64,000 bases of DNA from Stutzerimonas stutzeri. Lineage in GTDB: Bacteria > Pseudomonadota > Gammaproteobacteria > Pseudomonadales > Pseudomonadaceae. The notes under the pieces are model-generated. The model did no database searches. It was not told the DNA's origin and saw nothing but the letters and a program-made list of their open reading frames with translations. The translations under genes were made by a program, and so were the position numbers. The stretch spans positions 4,216,001 to 4,280,000 of the forward strand of contig NZ_CP073105.1 in NCBI RefSeq assembly GCF_018138085.1, written 5' to 3'. Shown piece after piece: positions 38,380 through 47,588 of the stretch (the stretch's first letter is position 1; each line of letters starts with the position of its first letter).

Positions 38380-41025
38380 ATGCAAGATCTCGATCCCGTC
38401 GAAACCCAGGAATGGCTGGACGCCCTCGAGTCAGTACTCGACCGCGAAGGTGAAGACCGCGCCCACTATCTGATGACCCGGATGGGGGAACTGGCCACCC
38501 GCAGCGGCACGCCACTTCCTTACGGCATCACCACGCCGTACCGCAACACCATCCCCGTCACCCGTGAAGCCAAGATGCCCGGCGACCTGTTCATGGAGCG
38601 CCGTATTCGCTCCCTGGTCCGCTGGAATGCCCTGGCCATGGTGATGCGCGCGAACCTGAAGGACCCGGACCTGGGTGGGCATATCTCCACCTTCGCCTCC
38701 AGCGCGACGCTCTACGACATCGGCTTCAACTATTTCTTCCAGGCTCCCACCGAAGAGCACGGCGGCGACCTGATCTACTATCAGGGTCACGCCTCCCCCG
38801 GCATCTACGCCCGCGCCTTCCTCGAAGGCCGCCTGAGCGAAGACCAGATGCTCAACTTCCGCCAGGAAGTCGATGGCAAGGGCCTGTCGAGCTACCCGCA
38901 CCCGCACCTGATGCCGGACTTCTGGCAGTTCCCGACCGTGTCCATGGGCCTTGGCCCGATTACCGCGATCTACCAGGCACGCTTCATGAAGTACCTGGAA
39001 AACCGCGGCTTCATCCCGAAGGGCAAGCAGCGCGTCTGGTGCTTCATCGGCGACGGCGAGTGCGACGAGCCGGAAACCCTCGGCGCCATCTCGCTGGCCG
39101 GCCGTGAGAACCTCGACAACCTGGTGTTCGTCATCAACTGCAACCTGCAGCGCCTCGACGGCCCGGTTCGCGGTAACGGCAAAATCATCCAGGAACTGGA
39201 AGGCGCGTTCAAAGGCGCCAACTGGAACGTCAACAAGGTCGTCTGGGGCCGCCTGTGGGATCCGCTGTTCGCTGCCGACGAAGACGGCCGCATGCAGCGC
39301 CGCATGGACGCAGCGATCGATGGTGAATACCAGAACTACAAGGCCAAAGACGGCGCCTACGTGCGCAAGCACTTCTTCGGCGCCGACCCGGAGCTGCTCA
39401 AGCGCGTCGAGAGCATGTCCGACGAGGAAGTCTGGAAGCTCAACCGCGGCGGCCACGACCCGTACAAGGTCTACGCGGCCTACCACCAGGCGGTCAACCA
39501 CAAGGGCCAGCCGACCGTCATCCTGGCCAAGACCATCAAGGGTTACGGCACCGGTGCCGGTGAGGCGAAGAACATCGCCCACAACACCAAAAAGGTCGAT
39601 ATCGACAGCCTGAAGAAATTCCGCGACCGCTTCGACATTCCGGTCAACGATTCGCAGCTCGAAGAACTGCCGTTCTACCGCCCAGCCGAAGACAGCGCGG
39701 AGATGAAGTACCTGCGCAAGTGTCGTGAAAAGCTCGGCGGCTCGCTGCCGCAGCGCCGACCGAAGAGCTTCAGCATTCCGACGCCGCCGCTGGAAACCCT
39801 GAAAGCTGTGCTCGACGGCTCTGGCGAGCGTGAAATCTCCACCACCATGGCCTTCGGCCGGATCCTGTCGCAGCTGGTCAAGGACAAGGATCTGGGCAAG
39901 CGCATCGTGCCGATCCTCGCCGACGAGGCGCGCACCTTCGGCATGGAAGGCATGTTCCGCCAGCTGGGCATCTACTCGCCAGTGGGGCAGCTGTACGAGC
40001 CGGTCGACCGCGACCAGGTGATGTACTACCGCGAAGAGCGTGACGGCCAGATCCTGCAGGAAGGCCTCAACGAGGCCGGCGCCTTCTCGTCCTTCATGGC
40101 GGCCGGTACCGCCTACAGCAACTACAACCAGCCAATGCTGCCGGTCTACATCTTCTATTCGATGTTCGGTTTCCAGCGCATCGGCGACCTGGCCTGGGCG
40201 GCGGGCGATGCGCAGACCCGTGGCTTCCTGCTGGGCGGCACCTCCGGGCGCACCACGCTCAACGGCGAAGGCCTGCAGCACGAGGACGGTCACAGCCATA
40301 TCCTGGCCAGCACCATCCCCAACTGCCGCAGCTACGACCCCACCTACGGCTACGAGCTGGCGGTGATCATGCATCACGGCATGCACGAGATGATGGAGCT
40401 GCAGAAGAGCGTCTACTACTACATCACCGTGATGAACGAGAACTACCAGCAGCCGGCTATGCCCCAGGGTGTCGAGGACGGCATCATCAAGGGCATGTAC
40501 CTGCTCGAAGAAGCCAAGGGCGACTTCAAGCATCGCGTGCAGCTGCTGGGCTCGGGCACCATCCTGCGCGAAGTACGTGCGGCGGTGGACATCCTCGCCA
40601 AAATGGGCGTCGGCGCCGACGTCTGGAGCGTCACCAGCTTCAATGAACTGCGCCGCGACGGTCTGGCGGTGGATCGCTGGAACCGCCTGCATCCGACCGA
40701 GGAACCGCGCAAGAGCTACGTCGAGCAGTGCCTGGAAGGCCGCGAAGGGCCGGTAGTGGCCTCGACCGACTACATGAAGCTGTTCGCCGATCAGATCCGT
40801 CAGTGGGTACCGTCACGCGAATACCAGGTGCTGGGCACCGACGGCTTCGGCCGCAGCGACTCGCGCGCCAAGCTGCGCGACTTCTTCGAAGTCGATCGCC
40901 GCTGGGTCGCCGTCGCCGCACTGCAGGCACTCGCCGATCGCGGCGCCATCGAACGCAAGGTCGTGGCCGAGGCCATCACCGAGTTCGGTATCGACCCCGA
41001 GAAGCGCAATCCGCTGGATTGCTGA
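38380..41025 (+). CDS. aceE: Pyruvate dehydrogenase E1 component AceE
   Basis: 881-residue homodimeric-type E1, which decarboxylates pyruvate with thiamin diphosphate and acetylates the lipoyl groups of AceF. The ThDP motif reads IGDGECDEPETLGAISLAGRENLDNLVFVINCNLQ. Other family blocks are KTIKGYGTGAGEAKNIAHNTKK and GRTTLNGEGLQHEDGHSHI. A GGAG site precedes ATG. It is followed by aceF after 27 bases, forming the aceEF operon; the E3 gene (lpd) is absent from this locus. Confidence 0.97.
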   Translation: MQDLDPVETQEWLDALESVLDREGEDRAHYLMTRMGELATRSGTPLPYGITTPYRNTIPVTREAKMPGDLFMERRIRSLVRWNALAMVMRANLKDPDLGGHISTFASSATLYDIGFNYFFQAPTEEHGGDLIYYQGHASPGIYARAFLEGRLSEDQMLNFRQEVDGKGLSSYPHPHLMPDFWQFPTVSMGLGPITAIYQARFMKYLENRGFIPKGKQRVWCFIGDGECDEPETLGAISLAGRENLDNLVFVINCNLQRLDGPVRGNGKIIQELEGAFKGANWNVNKVVWGRLWDPLFAADEDGRMQRRMDAAIDGEYQNYKAKDGAYVRKHFFGADPELLKRVESMSDEEVWKLNRGGHDPYKVYAAYHQAVNHKGQPTVILAKTIKGYGTGAGEAKNIAHNTKKVDIDSLKKFRDRFDIPVNDSQLEELPFYRPAEDSAEMKYLRKCREKLGGSLPQRRPKSFSIPTPPLETLKAVLDGSGEREISTTMAFGRILSQLVKDKDLGKRIVPILADEARTFGMEGMFRQLGIYSPVGQLYEPVDRDQVMYYREERDGQILQEGLNEAGAFSSFMAAGTAYSNYNQPMLPVYIFYSMFGFQRIGDLAWAAGDAQTRGFLLGGTSGRTTLNGEGLQHEDGHSHILASTIPNCRSYDPTYGYELAVIMHHGMHEMMELQKSVYYYITVMNENYQQPAMPQGVEDGIIKGMYLLEEAKGDFKHRVQLLGSGTILREVRAAVDILAKMGVGADVWSVTSFNELRRDGLAVDRWNRLHPTEEPRKSYVEQCLEGREGPVVASTDYMKLFADQIRQWVPSREYQVLGTDGFGRSDSRAKLRDFFEVDRRWVAVAALQALADRGAIERKVVAEAITEFGIDPEKRNPLDC

Positions 41026-41052
41026 TGCTGCGTGCGCACAGGAGAACCTATT

Positions 41053-43050
41053 GTGAGTGAAACCATACGCGTACCCGACATCGGCAGCGGTGAGGGTGAA
41101 GTTATCGAGTTGTTCGTCAAGGTCGGCGACCGTATCGAGGCCGACCAGAGCATCCTGACGCTCGAGTCGGACAAGGCCAGCATGGAAATCCCGGCGCCCA
41201 AGGCGGGCGTCGTGAAAGCATTGAAGGTCAAGCTCGGTGATCGTCTGAAGGAAGGTGACGAGCTGCTTGAGCTGGAAAGCGAAGACGGCCAGAGCACCGA
41301 GGCCCCGGCGCAAGCCGCTGCCGAACCTGCCGGCGCAGCAGCCGGCGGCCCTGCCGACGAAGCCGAAGCACCGACCCCTCCTGGCGATGACAATCCATCG
41401 GCCTCTGCCGAAGAAGGCGAGTCGCAGGAGATCAAGGTTCCGGACATCGGCTCTTCCGGCAAAGCCAGCGTGATCGAGATTTCGATCAATGTCGGCGATA
41501 CCATCGAGGCCGAACAGCCGCTGATCACCCTCGAATCCGACAAGGCGAGCATGGAGATCCCCTCTCCTGCCGCCGGCGTGGTCGAGAGCATTTCGGTCAA
41601 GGTAGGCGACGAAGTCGGTACTGGCGACCTGATCCTAGTTCTCAAGGGCGCGGCCGCAAGCAAGCCGGCAACGGCAGATAGCGCGCCGCAAAGCCAGCCA
41701 AAGGAACAGCTCACCGAGCAAGCTGCCGAGGAACCCACCGAAGCGACGGGCGACTCCGTCGAAGAGGTGCGTATCCCGGACATCGGCTCCAGCGGCAGCG
41801 CCAACGTCATTGAAGTCATGGTCAAGGCCGGCGACAGCGTCGAAGCGGATCAGTCGCTGATCACGCTCGAATCCGACAAGGCCAGCATGGAGATTCCGGC
41901 GCCGAAAGCTGGCATTGTGGAATCCCTGTCGATCAAGGTCGGCGACGAGGCCAAGACAGGTGATCTGATCCTGACCCTGAACGTCAAAGGCGCAGCGCCG
42001 GCGAAAAAGGCCGCGCCCAAGCCGCAGGAAGCCGCTCCGCAGCAGCAGGCGGTCGCACCGAACAAGCAGGGCGTGCCCGAAGCCAAAGTGGCCGCCACGC
42101 CAGCTCCTGCGGTAAGCGGGCCAAGTAAGGCCGGCAGCAAGGTACACGCGGGTCCCGCGGTACGCATGACTGCACGCGAGTTCGGTGTCGAGCTGGCCGA
42201 CGTCCAGGGCACGGGACCAAAGGGACGCATCCTCAAGGAAGACGTCCAGGCCTACGTCAAGAACATGATGCAGAAAGCCAAGCAGGCGCCAGCTTCAGGC
42301 GCGGCGGGCGGTGCGGGCATCCCAGCGGTTCCGGAAGTCGATTTCAGCAAGTTCGGCGAAATCGAAGAAGTGCCGATGACGCGACTGATGCAGGTGGGCG
42401 CTGCCAACTTGCATCGCAGCTGGCTGAACGTGCCGCATGTAACCCAGTTCGAGTCGTCAGACATTACCGAACTGGAAGCCTTCCGCGTTTCGCAGAAGGC
42501 CGTGGCAGAGAAGGCCGGCGTCAAGCTGACCGTGCTGCCGCTGCTGCTCAAGGCCTGTGCGCATCTGCTCAAGGAACTGCCGGAATTCAATGCCTCGCTG
42601 GCGCCTAGCGGCAAGGCGGTCATCCGCAAGAAGTACGTGCACATCGGCTTCGCCGTGGATACACCAGACGGCTTGCTGGTTCCGGTAATCAAGAACGTCG
42701 ACCAGAAGAGCCTGCTGCAATTGGCAGCCGAGGCCGCGGAGCTCGCCGAGAAGGCACGGACGAAGAAGCTGTCGCCCGATGCCATGCAAGGCGCCTGCTT
42801 CACGATCTCCAGCCTCGGCCACATTGGCGGTACCGGCTTCACGCCGATCGTCAACGCGCCGGAAGTGGCGATCCTGGGCGTTTCCAAGGCGACCATGCAG
42901 CCGGTGTGGGACGGCAAGGCCTTCCAGCCTCGCCTGATGCTGCCGTTGTCGCTGTCCTATGACCATCGCGTCATCAACGGTGCGGCGGCTGCACGCTTCA
43001 CCAAGCGGCTTTCCGAGCTGCTGGCAGATATCCGCACGATGCTGCTGTGA
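41053..43050 (+). CDS. aceF: Pyruvate dehydrogenase E2, dihydrolipoyllysine acetyltransferase AceF
   Basis: 665-residue E2 core protein with three N-terminal lipoyl domains, each carrying the modified Lys in ESDKASMEIP (first at residue 41). They are joined by Ala/Pro/Glu-rich linkers. An E3/E1-binding domain follows (VHAGPAVRMTAREFGVELADVQGTGPKGRILKEDV), then the catalytic acetyltransferase domain ending in LSYDHRVINGAAAARF (active-site His). GTG at 41053 is the start (VSETIRVPDIG) with GGAG eight bases before. Three lipoyl domains, as in E. coli and A. vinelandii; P. aeruginosa has, as I recall, two. Confidence 0.97.
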   Translation: MSETIRVPDIGSGEGEVIELFVKVGDRIEADQSILTLESDKASMEIPAPKAGVVKALKVKLGDRLKEGDELLELESEDGQSTEAPAQAAAEPAGAAAGGPADEAEAPTPPGDDNPSASAEEGESQEIKVPDIGSSGKASVIEISINVGDTIEAEQPLITLESDKASMEIPSPAAGVVESISVKVGDEVGTGDLILVLKGAAASKPATADSAPQSQPKEQLTEQAAEEPTEATGDSVEEVRIPDIGSSGSANVIEVMVKAGDSVEADQSLITLESDKASMEIPAPKAGIVESLSIKVGDEAKTGDLILTLNVKGAAPAKKAAPKPQEAAPQQQAVAPNKQGVPEAKVAATPAPAVSGPSKAGSKVHAGPAVRMTAREFGVELADVQGTGPKGRILKEDVQAYVKNMMQKAKQAPASGAAGGAGIPAVPEVDFSKFGEIEEVPMTRLMQVGAANLHRSWLNVPHVTQFESSDITELEAFRVSQKAVAEKAGVKLTVLPLLLKACAHLLKELPEFNASLAPSGKAVIRKKYVHIGFAVDTPDGLLVPVIKNVDQKSLLQLAAEAAELAEKARTKKLSPDAMQGACFTISSLGHIGGTGFTPIVNAPEVAILGVSKATMQPVWDGKAFQPRLMLPLSLSYDHRVINGAAAARFTKRLSELLADIRTMLL

Positions 43051-43061
43051 TCGGATGAGCC

Positions 43062-43091
43062 TAAAAAAACCCGCCAATCGGCGGGTTTTTT
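43062..43091. terminator. Bidirectional intrinsic terminator after aceF
   Basis: Stem CCCGCC-AATC-GGCGGG is flanked by a run of seven A on the left and six T on the right, so it works on both strands: for aceF and for the convergent periplasmic-protein gene. Confidence 0.93.
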
Positions 43092-43127
43092 CATTTCATG
43101 GGCATGGCGGCGAATCGCGCCGGCGTT

Positions 43128-43655
43128 TCAGCCCTTCTGCAAATCACGCAGGAGGAACGACAAGGCTTTGGCCAGCGCCTCCGCCCCGTCAGGGTCACGC
43201 AGGATAGTCAGCCATGGGTCGCCACCCGCCGGATCATCGAAAAGGCACACGATGCCCTGTGGCGGGCACTGATAACGAACATAAGGGTCCATACCGAACA
43301 CCGAAAAGCTGCGGTTGCGCACCGCGATGTTGCCAGACGCGTCACGCCGCTCCTCACGAATGCGCAACTCGCCGGGCACGCCCACGCTCAAGCGATAACT
43401 CACGTCCTGTGGATTGGCCTGACCGACCTGGTAGGCGGCCTTCAGCGCATGACTTTCAAGCAGCGCATTACTATGCGCGAGCAGGGCTTCGCGCTCGTTC
43501 GAGGTAAGATACAGGTCCTTTAGCCGAGCCAGGTATTGGGCCGGCTCGGCCGAGGTCAGACCGGCTGTTTCAGCGGCCTTCAACGATACACTGACACCCA
43601 GGAACAACGAGATCAGCAGTAACTTCGAAACCAGGCTTGTCAGTCCCTGTCGCAT
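43128..43655 (-). CDS. Secreted/periplasmic protein of unknown function
   Basis: 175-residue protein starting MRQGLTSLVSKLLLISLFLGVSVSLKA, a clear signal peptide with cleavage near AxA at about residue 28-30. The mature part contains EPAQYLARLKDLYLTSNEREALLAHSNALLESHALKAAYQVG, likely helical, and later YQCPPQGIVCLFDDPAGGDPWLTIL with two Cys that may form a disulfide. I recognise no domain. It is divergent from the dipA-like gene and convergent with aceF. Confidence 0.75.
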   Translation of the reverse strand: MRQGLTSLVSKLLLISLFLGVSVSLKAAETAGLTSAEPAQYLARLKDLYLTSNEREALLAHSNALLESHALKAAYQVGQANPQDVSYRLSVGVPGELRIREERRDASGNIAVRNRSFSVFGMDPYVRYQCPPQGIVCLFDDPAGGDPWLTILRDPDGAEALAKALSFLLRDLQKG

Positions 43656-43769
43656 GATGCACCCTTGCCGTAGCCTAATATTATTTAGCCATCGTTTCGC
43701 CGGTGAAAACGCTGCATTTTTATGGCTAGCGAGACGACTCCCCGCAGCATACTGGAAGCTAACCGCTCG

Positions 43770-46445
43770 ATGAAAATACATACCGATGCCGCCAGCCGTT
43801 TGGCGACCGAGGTTGTGACGCAGTTGCCAGTGCCTTCCAGGCTGGGAATGCTGCGTTTCGAGCGTTTGAACGAGCCCAGTTGGGCGCTGCTTTACCTGGA
43901 CCCCGCTTGCGAGGGGCATTTCGGTCTGCCCGCTCACCAGTTGTGCTCCCTGGTTGATTCGCCCTATGCCAGCCTGATGGAACCCGCCGTGCGGCTGCGA
44001 ATGCACGACACCGTCCAGGCACAGCTGGCGACCCAGGGCCACTATTCCATACGCTATCGCCTGCATGCCGCCAGCGGCTTGCTGAACCTGCTGGAAATTG
44101 GCGAGCTGAGCCAGCAGTACGGTCGCGATCTGCTGCGCGGCTACCTCGTAGTCGAGCCGGGCTCAATGGAGGCCGTGCCGCCGCTGGAACTGCCGGCTGC
44201 CACGCTCGACCTGACCGAGAATGACCAGCAGACCTTCTCCGATGTGCACCTCGAACACCTCATCCGTTCACGCGCGCAACAGAACCTAATCGTTCGCCTG
44301 GCACGACACCGCTACGGCTCTACCAATCCCCAGCTCGAAGCGGCGCAACTGATTACCCAGGCCGCCAGCGAGGCTTATGACATCGCGCGCGCGGCCATCT
44401 GGCACCTGAACGGGGACCGACTCGAAGCGATCGCCGCGTACCGGCGCGACAACGACAGCGCCGAGTATCCATCCGCGCTGGACCTCTCGGCGCTCCCTCG
44501 CTACATGGAAGCCGTACACAGCGGGCGCGCCATCGACGTCTCCAATGTGCTGGAGGACCCTCGCACCCAGGAGCTGGTGGAGCACTACTTCAAGCCGCGG
44601 AACATCACCGCCATTCTCGATGCGACCATTCGAGTCGGTGGCGAAGTCATCGGCGTGCTTTGCCTGGAACATTCAGGAAGCCGGCGCACCTGGCATGCCG
44701 ATGAGGTCGCCTTCGCCGGCGAACTGGCGGATCAGTACGCGCAGGTGCTGGCCAACCAGCAACGACTTAATGCCACGCATACCCTGCACCTGTTCCAGCG
44801 TGCCGTGGAGCAGAGCGCAAGCGCCTTCATCCTCGTCGACAAGAATGGCATCGTCGATTACGTCAACCCCAGCTTTACCGCCATTACGCAGTTTTCGGCC
44901 GATGAAGTCCGTGGCCGTCGTCTTACCGAGCTGACCGCTCTGGAAAACCTCAGCGAGCTGCTGTTCGACACCTCTTCCAGCCTGGCGCAGCACAACAGCT
45001 GGCAGGGCGAATTCCGCAGTCGCCGCAAGAACCTCGAACCCTACTGGGGTCAGCTATCGATCTCCAAGGTATACGGCGAGAACGGAGAGCTGACGCACTA
45101 CATCGGCATCTACGAAGACGTCACCCAGAGCAAGGTGGCGCAGCAACATATCGAGCGCCTGGCCTATACCGACAACCTGACCGGCCTGGGCAACCGTCCG
45201 TTTTTCATCCGTAGCATCGAAGAGCGCTTCGCCAACGGTAAAGCGCCACGTCTGTGCCTGTTGTTGGTGGATATCGACAACTTCAAGCGCATCAATGACA
45301 GCCTGGGCCATCAGACTGGCGACAAGCTCCTGACCAGCCTCGCGCGGCGCCTGCGCAACAGTCTGAACCGGGACAGCGTGCTGGCACGATTCGCCAGCAA
45401 CGAGTTCGCCCTCCTGCTCGACGACATGGACCTGGAAGAAGCCCAGCACCTGGCCAACAAGGTACTGCGCATTCTGGACAAGCCACTGTTCGTCGACAAA
45501 CAGCTGATCAGTGTCAGCGGCTCGCTGGGGCTGGCTTGCGCGCCGCTACATGGCGACGACCCGGAAACGCTGATGAAGCATGCCGGCCAAGCCCTACATA
45601 AAGCCAAGGCCAACGGCAAGAATCAGGTACAGGTGTTTACCGAAGCCCTGCACGCCGAAGCCAACTACAAACTGTTCGTGGAGAACAACCTGCGCCGCGC
45701 ACTGGTGCAGAACGAACTCGAAGTCTTCTATCAACCCAAGCTCTGCCTGCGCAGCGGACGTCTACAGGGTCTGGAGGCGCTGCTTCGATGGAACCACCCG
45801 GAAAAAGGCATGATCCGGCCCGATCAGTTCATCGGCGTTGCGGAAGAAACCGGGGTGATCATCCCCATCGGCAAATGGGTGGCTCGCGAGGCCTGCCGGA
45901 TGGGCTTGCAGCTCGCATCCATGGGGTTGGGCACACCACAGGTCGCGATCAACCTCTCGCCGAAACAGTTTTCCGATCCTGAACTCGTCGCCTCGATCGC
46001 GGCCATCCTCACCGAAGAGCGTTTACCGCCGAGCAGCCTCGAGCTGGAGCTAACCGAAAGCCTGCTGCTCGAAGCCACCGAGGAGACGCGCCAACAGCTG
46101 ATCGGTCTGAAGGCGCTCGGCGTCACGCTGGCGATGGATGATTTCGGCACCGGCTATTCTTCGCTGAGCTACCTGAAGAAGTTTCCCATCGACGTGATCA
46201 AGATCGATCGAAGCTTCATCAAGGACATCCCCGACAGCCAGGACGACATCGAGATCACCGCCGCGGTGATCGCCATGGCTCGAAATCTCCATTTGAAGGT
46301 GGTTGCAGAGGGCATCGAAACGGCCGAACAGCTAGCCTTCCTGCGGCATCAGCGCTGCGATATCGGTCAAGGCTACCTGTTCGACAAGCCTATTCCCGGT
46401 AGCCAACTGATCAACTCCCTGCGTCGTTACCCGCACTGGCTTTAA
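43770..46445 (+). CDS. dipA: Cyclic-di-GMP phosphodiesterase, DipA-like (GAF-PAS-GGDEF-EAL)
   Basis: 891-residue signalling protein. A GAF-type segment lies around residues 170-320, a PAS domain starts near 340 (VEQSASAFILVDKNGIVDYVNPSF), GGDEF near 460-620 and EAL near 630-880. The GGDEF active site reads ASNEF (about residue 541), so cyclase activity is not expected. The EAL motif LEALLRW, with DDFGTGYSSLSYL and KIDRSFI, is intact, so it should hydrolyse c-di-GMP. P. aeruginosa PA5017 (DipA), which controls biofilm dispersal, is the positional homologue. Start at 43770 (MKIHTDAASR) preferred; an ATG at 43722 is possible. Confidence 0.92.
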   Translation: MKIHTDAASRLATEVVTQLPVPSRLGMLRFERLNEPSWALLYLDPACEGHFGLPAHQLCSLVDSPYASLMEPAVRLRMHDTVQAQLATQGHYSIRYRLHAASGLLNLLEIGELSQQYGRDLLRGYLVVEPGSMEAVPPLELPAATLDLTENDQQTFSDVHLEHLIRSRAQQNLIVRLARHRYGSTNPQLEAAQLITQAASEAYDIARAAIWHLNGDRLEAIAAYRRDNDSAEYPSALDLSALPRYMEAVHSGRAIDVSNVLEDPRTQELVEHYFKPRNITAILDATIRVGGEVIGVLCLEHSGSRRTWHADEVAFAGELADQYAQVLANQQRLNATHTLHLFQRAVEQSASAFILVDKNGIVDYVNPSFTAITQFSADEVRGRRLTELTALENLSELLFDTSSSLAQHNSWQGEFRSRRKNLEPYWGQLSISKVYGENGELTHYIGIYEDVTQSKVAQQHIERLAYTDNLTGLGNRPFFIRSIEERFANGKAPRLCLLLVDIDNFKRINDSLGHQTGDKLLTSLARRLRNSLNRDSVLARFASNEFALLLDDMDLEEAQHLANKVLRILDKPLFVDKQLISVSGSLGLACAPLHGDDPETLMKHAGQALHKAKANGKNQVQVFTEALHAEANYKLFVENNLRRALVQNELEVFYQPKLCLRSGRLQGLEALLRWNHPEKGMIRPDQFIGVAEETGVIIPIGKWVAREACRMGLQLASMGLGTPQVAINLSPKQFSDPELVASIAAILTEERLPPSSLELELTESLLLEATEETRQQLIGLKALGVTLAMDDFGTGYSSLSYLKKFPIDVIKIDRSFIKDIPDSQDDIEITAAVIAMARNLHLKVVAEGIETAEQLAFLRHQRCDIGQGYLFDKPIPGSQLINSLRRYPHWL

Positions 46446-46494
46446 GCCTTTCATCAGGTGTAACGTTTGGCCGACGGTGCTTTGGTCGTGCCGT

Positions 46495-46514
46495 TTGGTA
46501 GCCTAGGCAACCAA
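46495..46514. promoter_or_regulatory. 20-bp palindrome upstream of msrA
   Basis: TTGGTAGCCTAGGCAACCAA is symmetrical at 18 of 20 positions and ends 31 bases before the msrA ATG. There is no T tract and it is 49 bases from the dipA stop, so an operator for a redox- or stress-responsive regulator is as plausible as an mRNA hairpin. No known regulator consensus is recognised. Confidence 0.5.
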
Positions 46515-46545
46515 GGCCATCCGACTTTCAGGCTCGAGGACCACC

Positions 46546-47193
46546 ATGACCCTGCGTTCGCAAATTCTCGTCCACAAACAGGCTTTGCCCGATGCCGGCC
46601 AGGCACTCCCTGGGCGCGCCACGCCCGTTCCGGTTCCGGCCGCCCATTTCGTCAATGGCAACCCACTGCAACCTCCATTTCCGGCTCACCTGCGCCAGGC
46701 CATCTTTGCCATGGGTTGTTTCTGGGGAGCTGAGCGGCGCTTCTGGGAGCAACCAGGCGTATGGACCACGGCCGTGGGCTACGCTGGCGGTCACACGCCG
46801 AATCCGAGCTACGAAGAAGTTTGCTCCGGCCTCACCGGGCATACCGAAGCGGTGCTGGTAGTCTTCGATCCGCAGCAAATCTCCTACCAGGACCTGCTAA
46901 GGCTGTTCTGGGAAGCGCACAACCCGACTCAGGGCATGCGACAAGGCAATGACATCGGTACCCAGTATCGCTCGGCCATCTACTGCTCCGACACGGCCCA
47001 ACTGGAAGCGGCACGCGACAGCGCTCTCCGTTTCCAGGCCGAACTGGGCAAGCATGGGCTTGGCAGCATCACCACGGAAATCGCCGAAGCCCCGGCCTTC
47101 TACTACGCGGAGGCCTACCATCAGCAATACCTGGCGAAGAATCCGGGAGGTTACTGCGGGCTCGGCGGTACGGGCGTCTGCATGCCCGCGTGA
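46546..47193 (+). CDS. msrA: Peptide methionine-S-sulfoxide reductase MsrA
   Basis: 215-residue enzyme that reduces methionine-S-sulfoxide in proteins and as free amino acid with thioredoxin. The active-site Cys58 is in [13 protein letters not shown]. The family blocks [28 protein letters not shown] and [23 protein letters not shown] are intact. The C-terminal [15 protein letters not shown] carries the recycling Cys residues, as in the long E. coli-type MsrA. GAGGACCACC precedes the ATG. Follows dipA, as in P. aeruginosa (PA5017-PA5018). Confidence 0.96.
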   Translation: MTLRSQILVHKQALPDAGQALPGRATPVPVPAAHFVNGNPLQPPFPAHLRQAIFAMGCFWGAERRFWEQPGVWTTAVGYAGGHTPNPSYEEVCSGLTGHTEAVLVVFDPQQISYQDLLRLFWEAHNPTQGMRQGNDIGTQYRSAIYCSDTAQLEAARDSALRFQAELGKHGLGSITTEIAEAPAFYYAEAYHQQYLAKNPGGYCGLGGTGVCMPA

Positions 47194-47256
47194 CGCTGGC
47201 GCCACCTAGCCTGGCCGTGATGCGCCCTGCCTAACTACAAAAACGCGTTGTAGGCC

Positions 47257-47285
47257 GAAAAAAGAAAACCCCGCCGAAGCGGGGC
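47257..47285 (-). terminator. Intrinsic terminator reading leftward
   Basis: On the minus strand the stem GCCCCGC-TTCG-GCGGGG is followed by TTTTCTTTTTT. It would end transcripts coming from the acyl-CoA dehydrogenase gene at 47589, and its stem may also stop msrA transcripts. Confidence 0.85.
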
Positions 47286-47416
47286 CTTTGCAGACTGAAT
47301 CCTGACATCCGTGACTTGCGCCTTCCTGGCGTCGTTCCGCTACGCTTCCTGTTTTTTCTGATGCGCTTCCATACGCAGCGTCCAAGCACAAAGACTACCG
47401 CCGGGCCGACAAGACC

Positions 47417-47502
47417 TGTAGTGGCAGTTTTGCACTACGATTTGTAAGCAATGACTTACATGGATGCCGATCCCTGGCTTCGCTTGTAAGCCATTGACTA
47501 CA
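47417..47502. repeat. Cluster of three inverted repeats in the msrA/acyl-CoA dehydrogenase gap
   Basis: The 395-bp gene-free stretch 47194-47588 holds a terminator and this cluster. GTAGTG...CACTAC forms a dyad at about 47418-47438. TGTAAGCAATGACTTACA (47443-47460) is a dyad with 6-bp arms. TGTAAGCCATTGACTACA (47485-47502) is a close copy; both copies are followed by TGG. Copies two and three start 42 bases apart. They lie downstream of both flanking genes, so a promoter-operator role is unlikely. Function unknown; a recombination scar or small RNA is possible. Confidence 0.55.
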
Positions 47503-47588
47503 TGGCGCGGGTTTATGACTGGCGTAGTGGCCCATTGTTCCCGGACATGGCGAATTAATTTCATTATGCCGCTACAGATTAATCCCGC

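Noticed and set aside
38431..40692. 753-residue open frame opposite aceE
   Set aside because: Shadow frame; aceE is full length and unambiguous.
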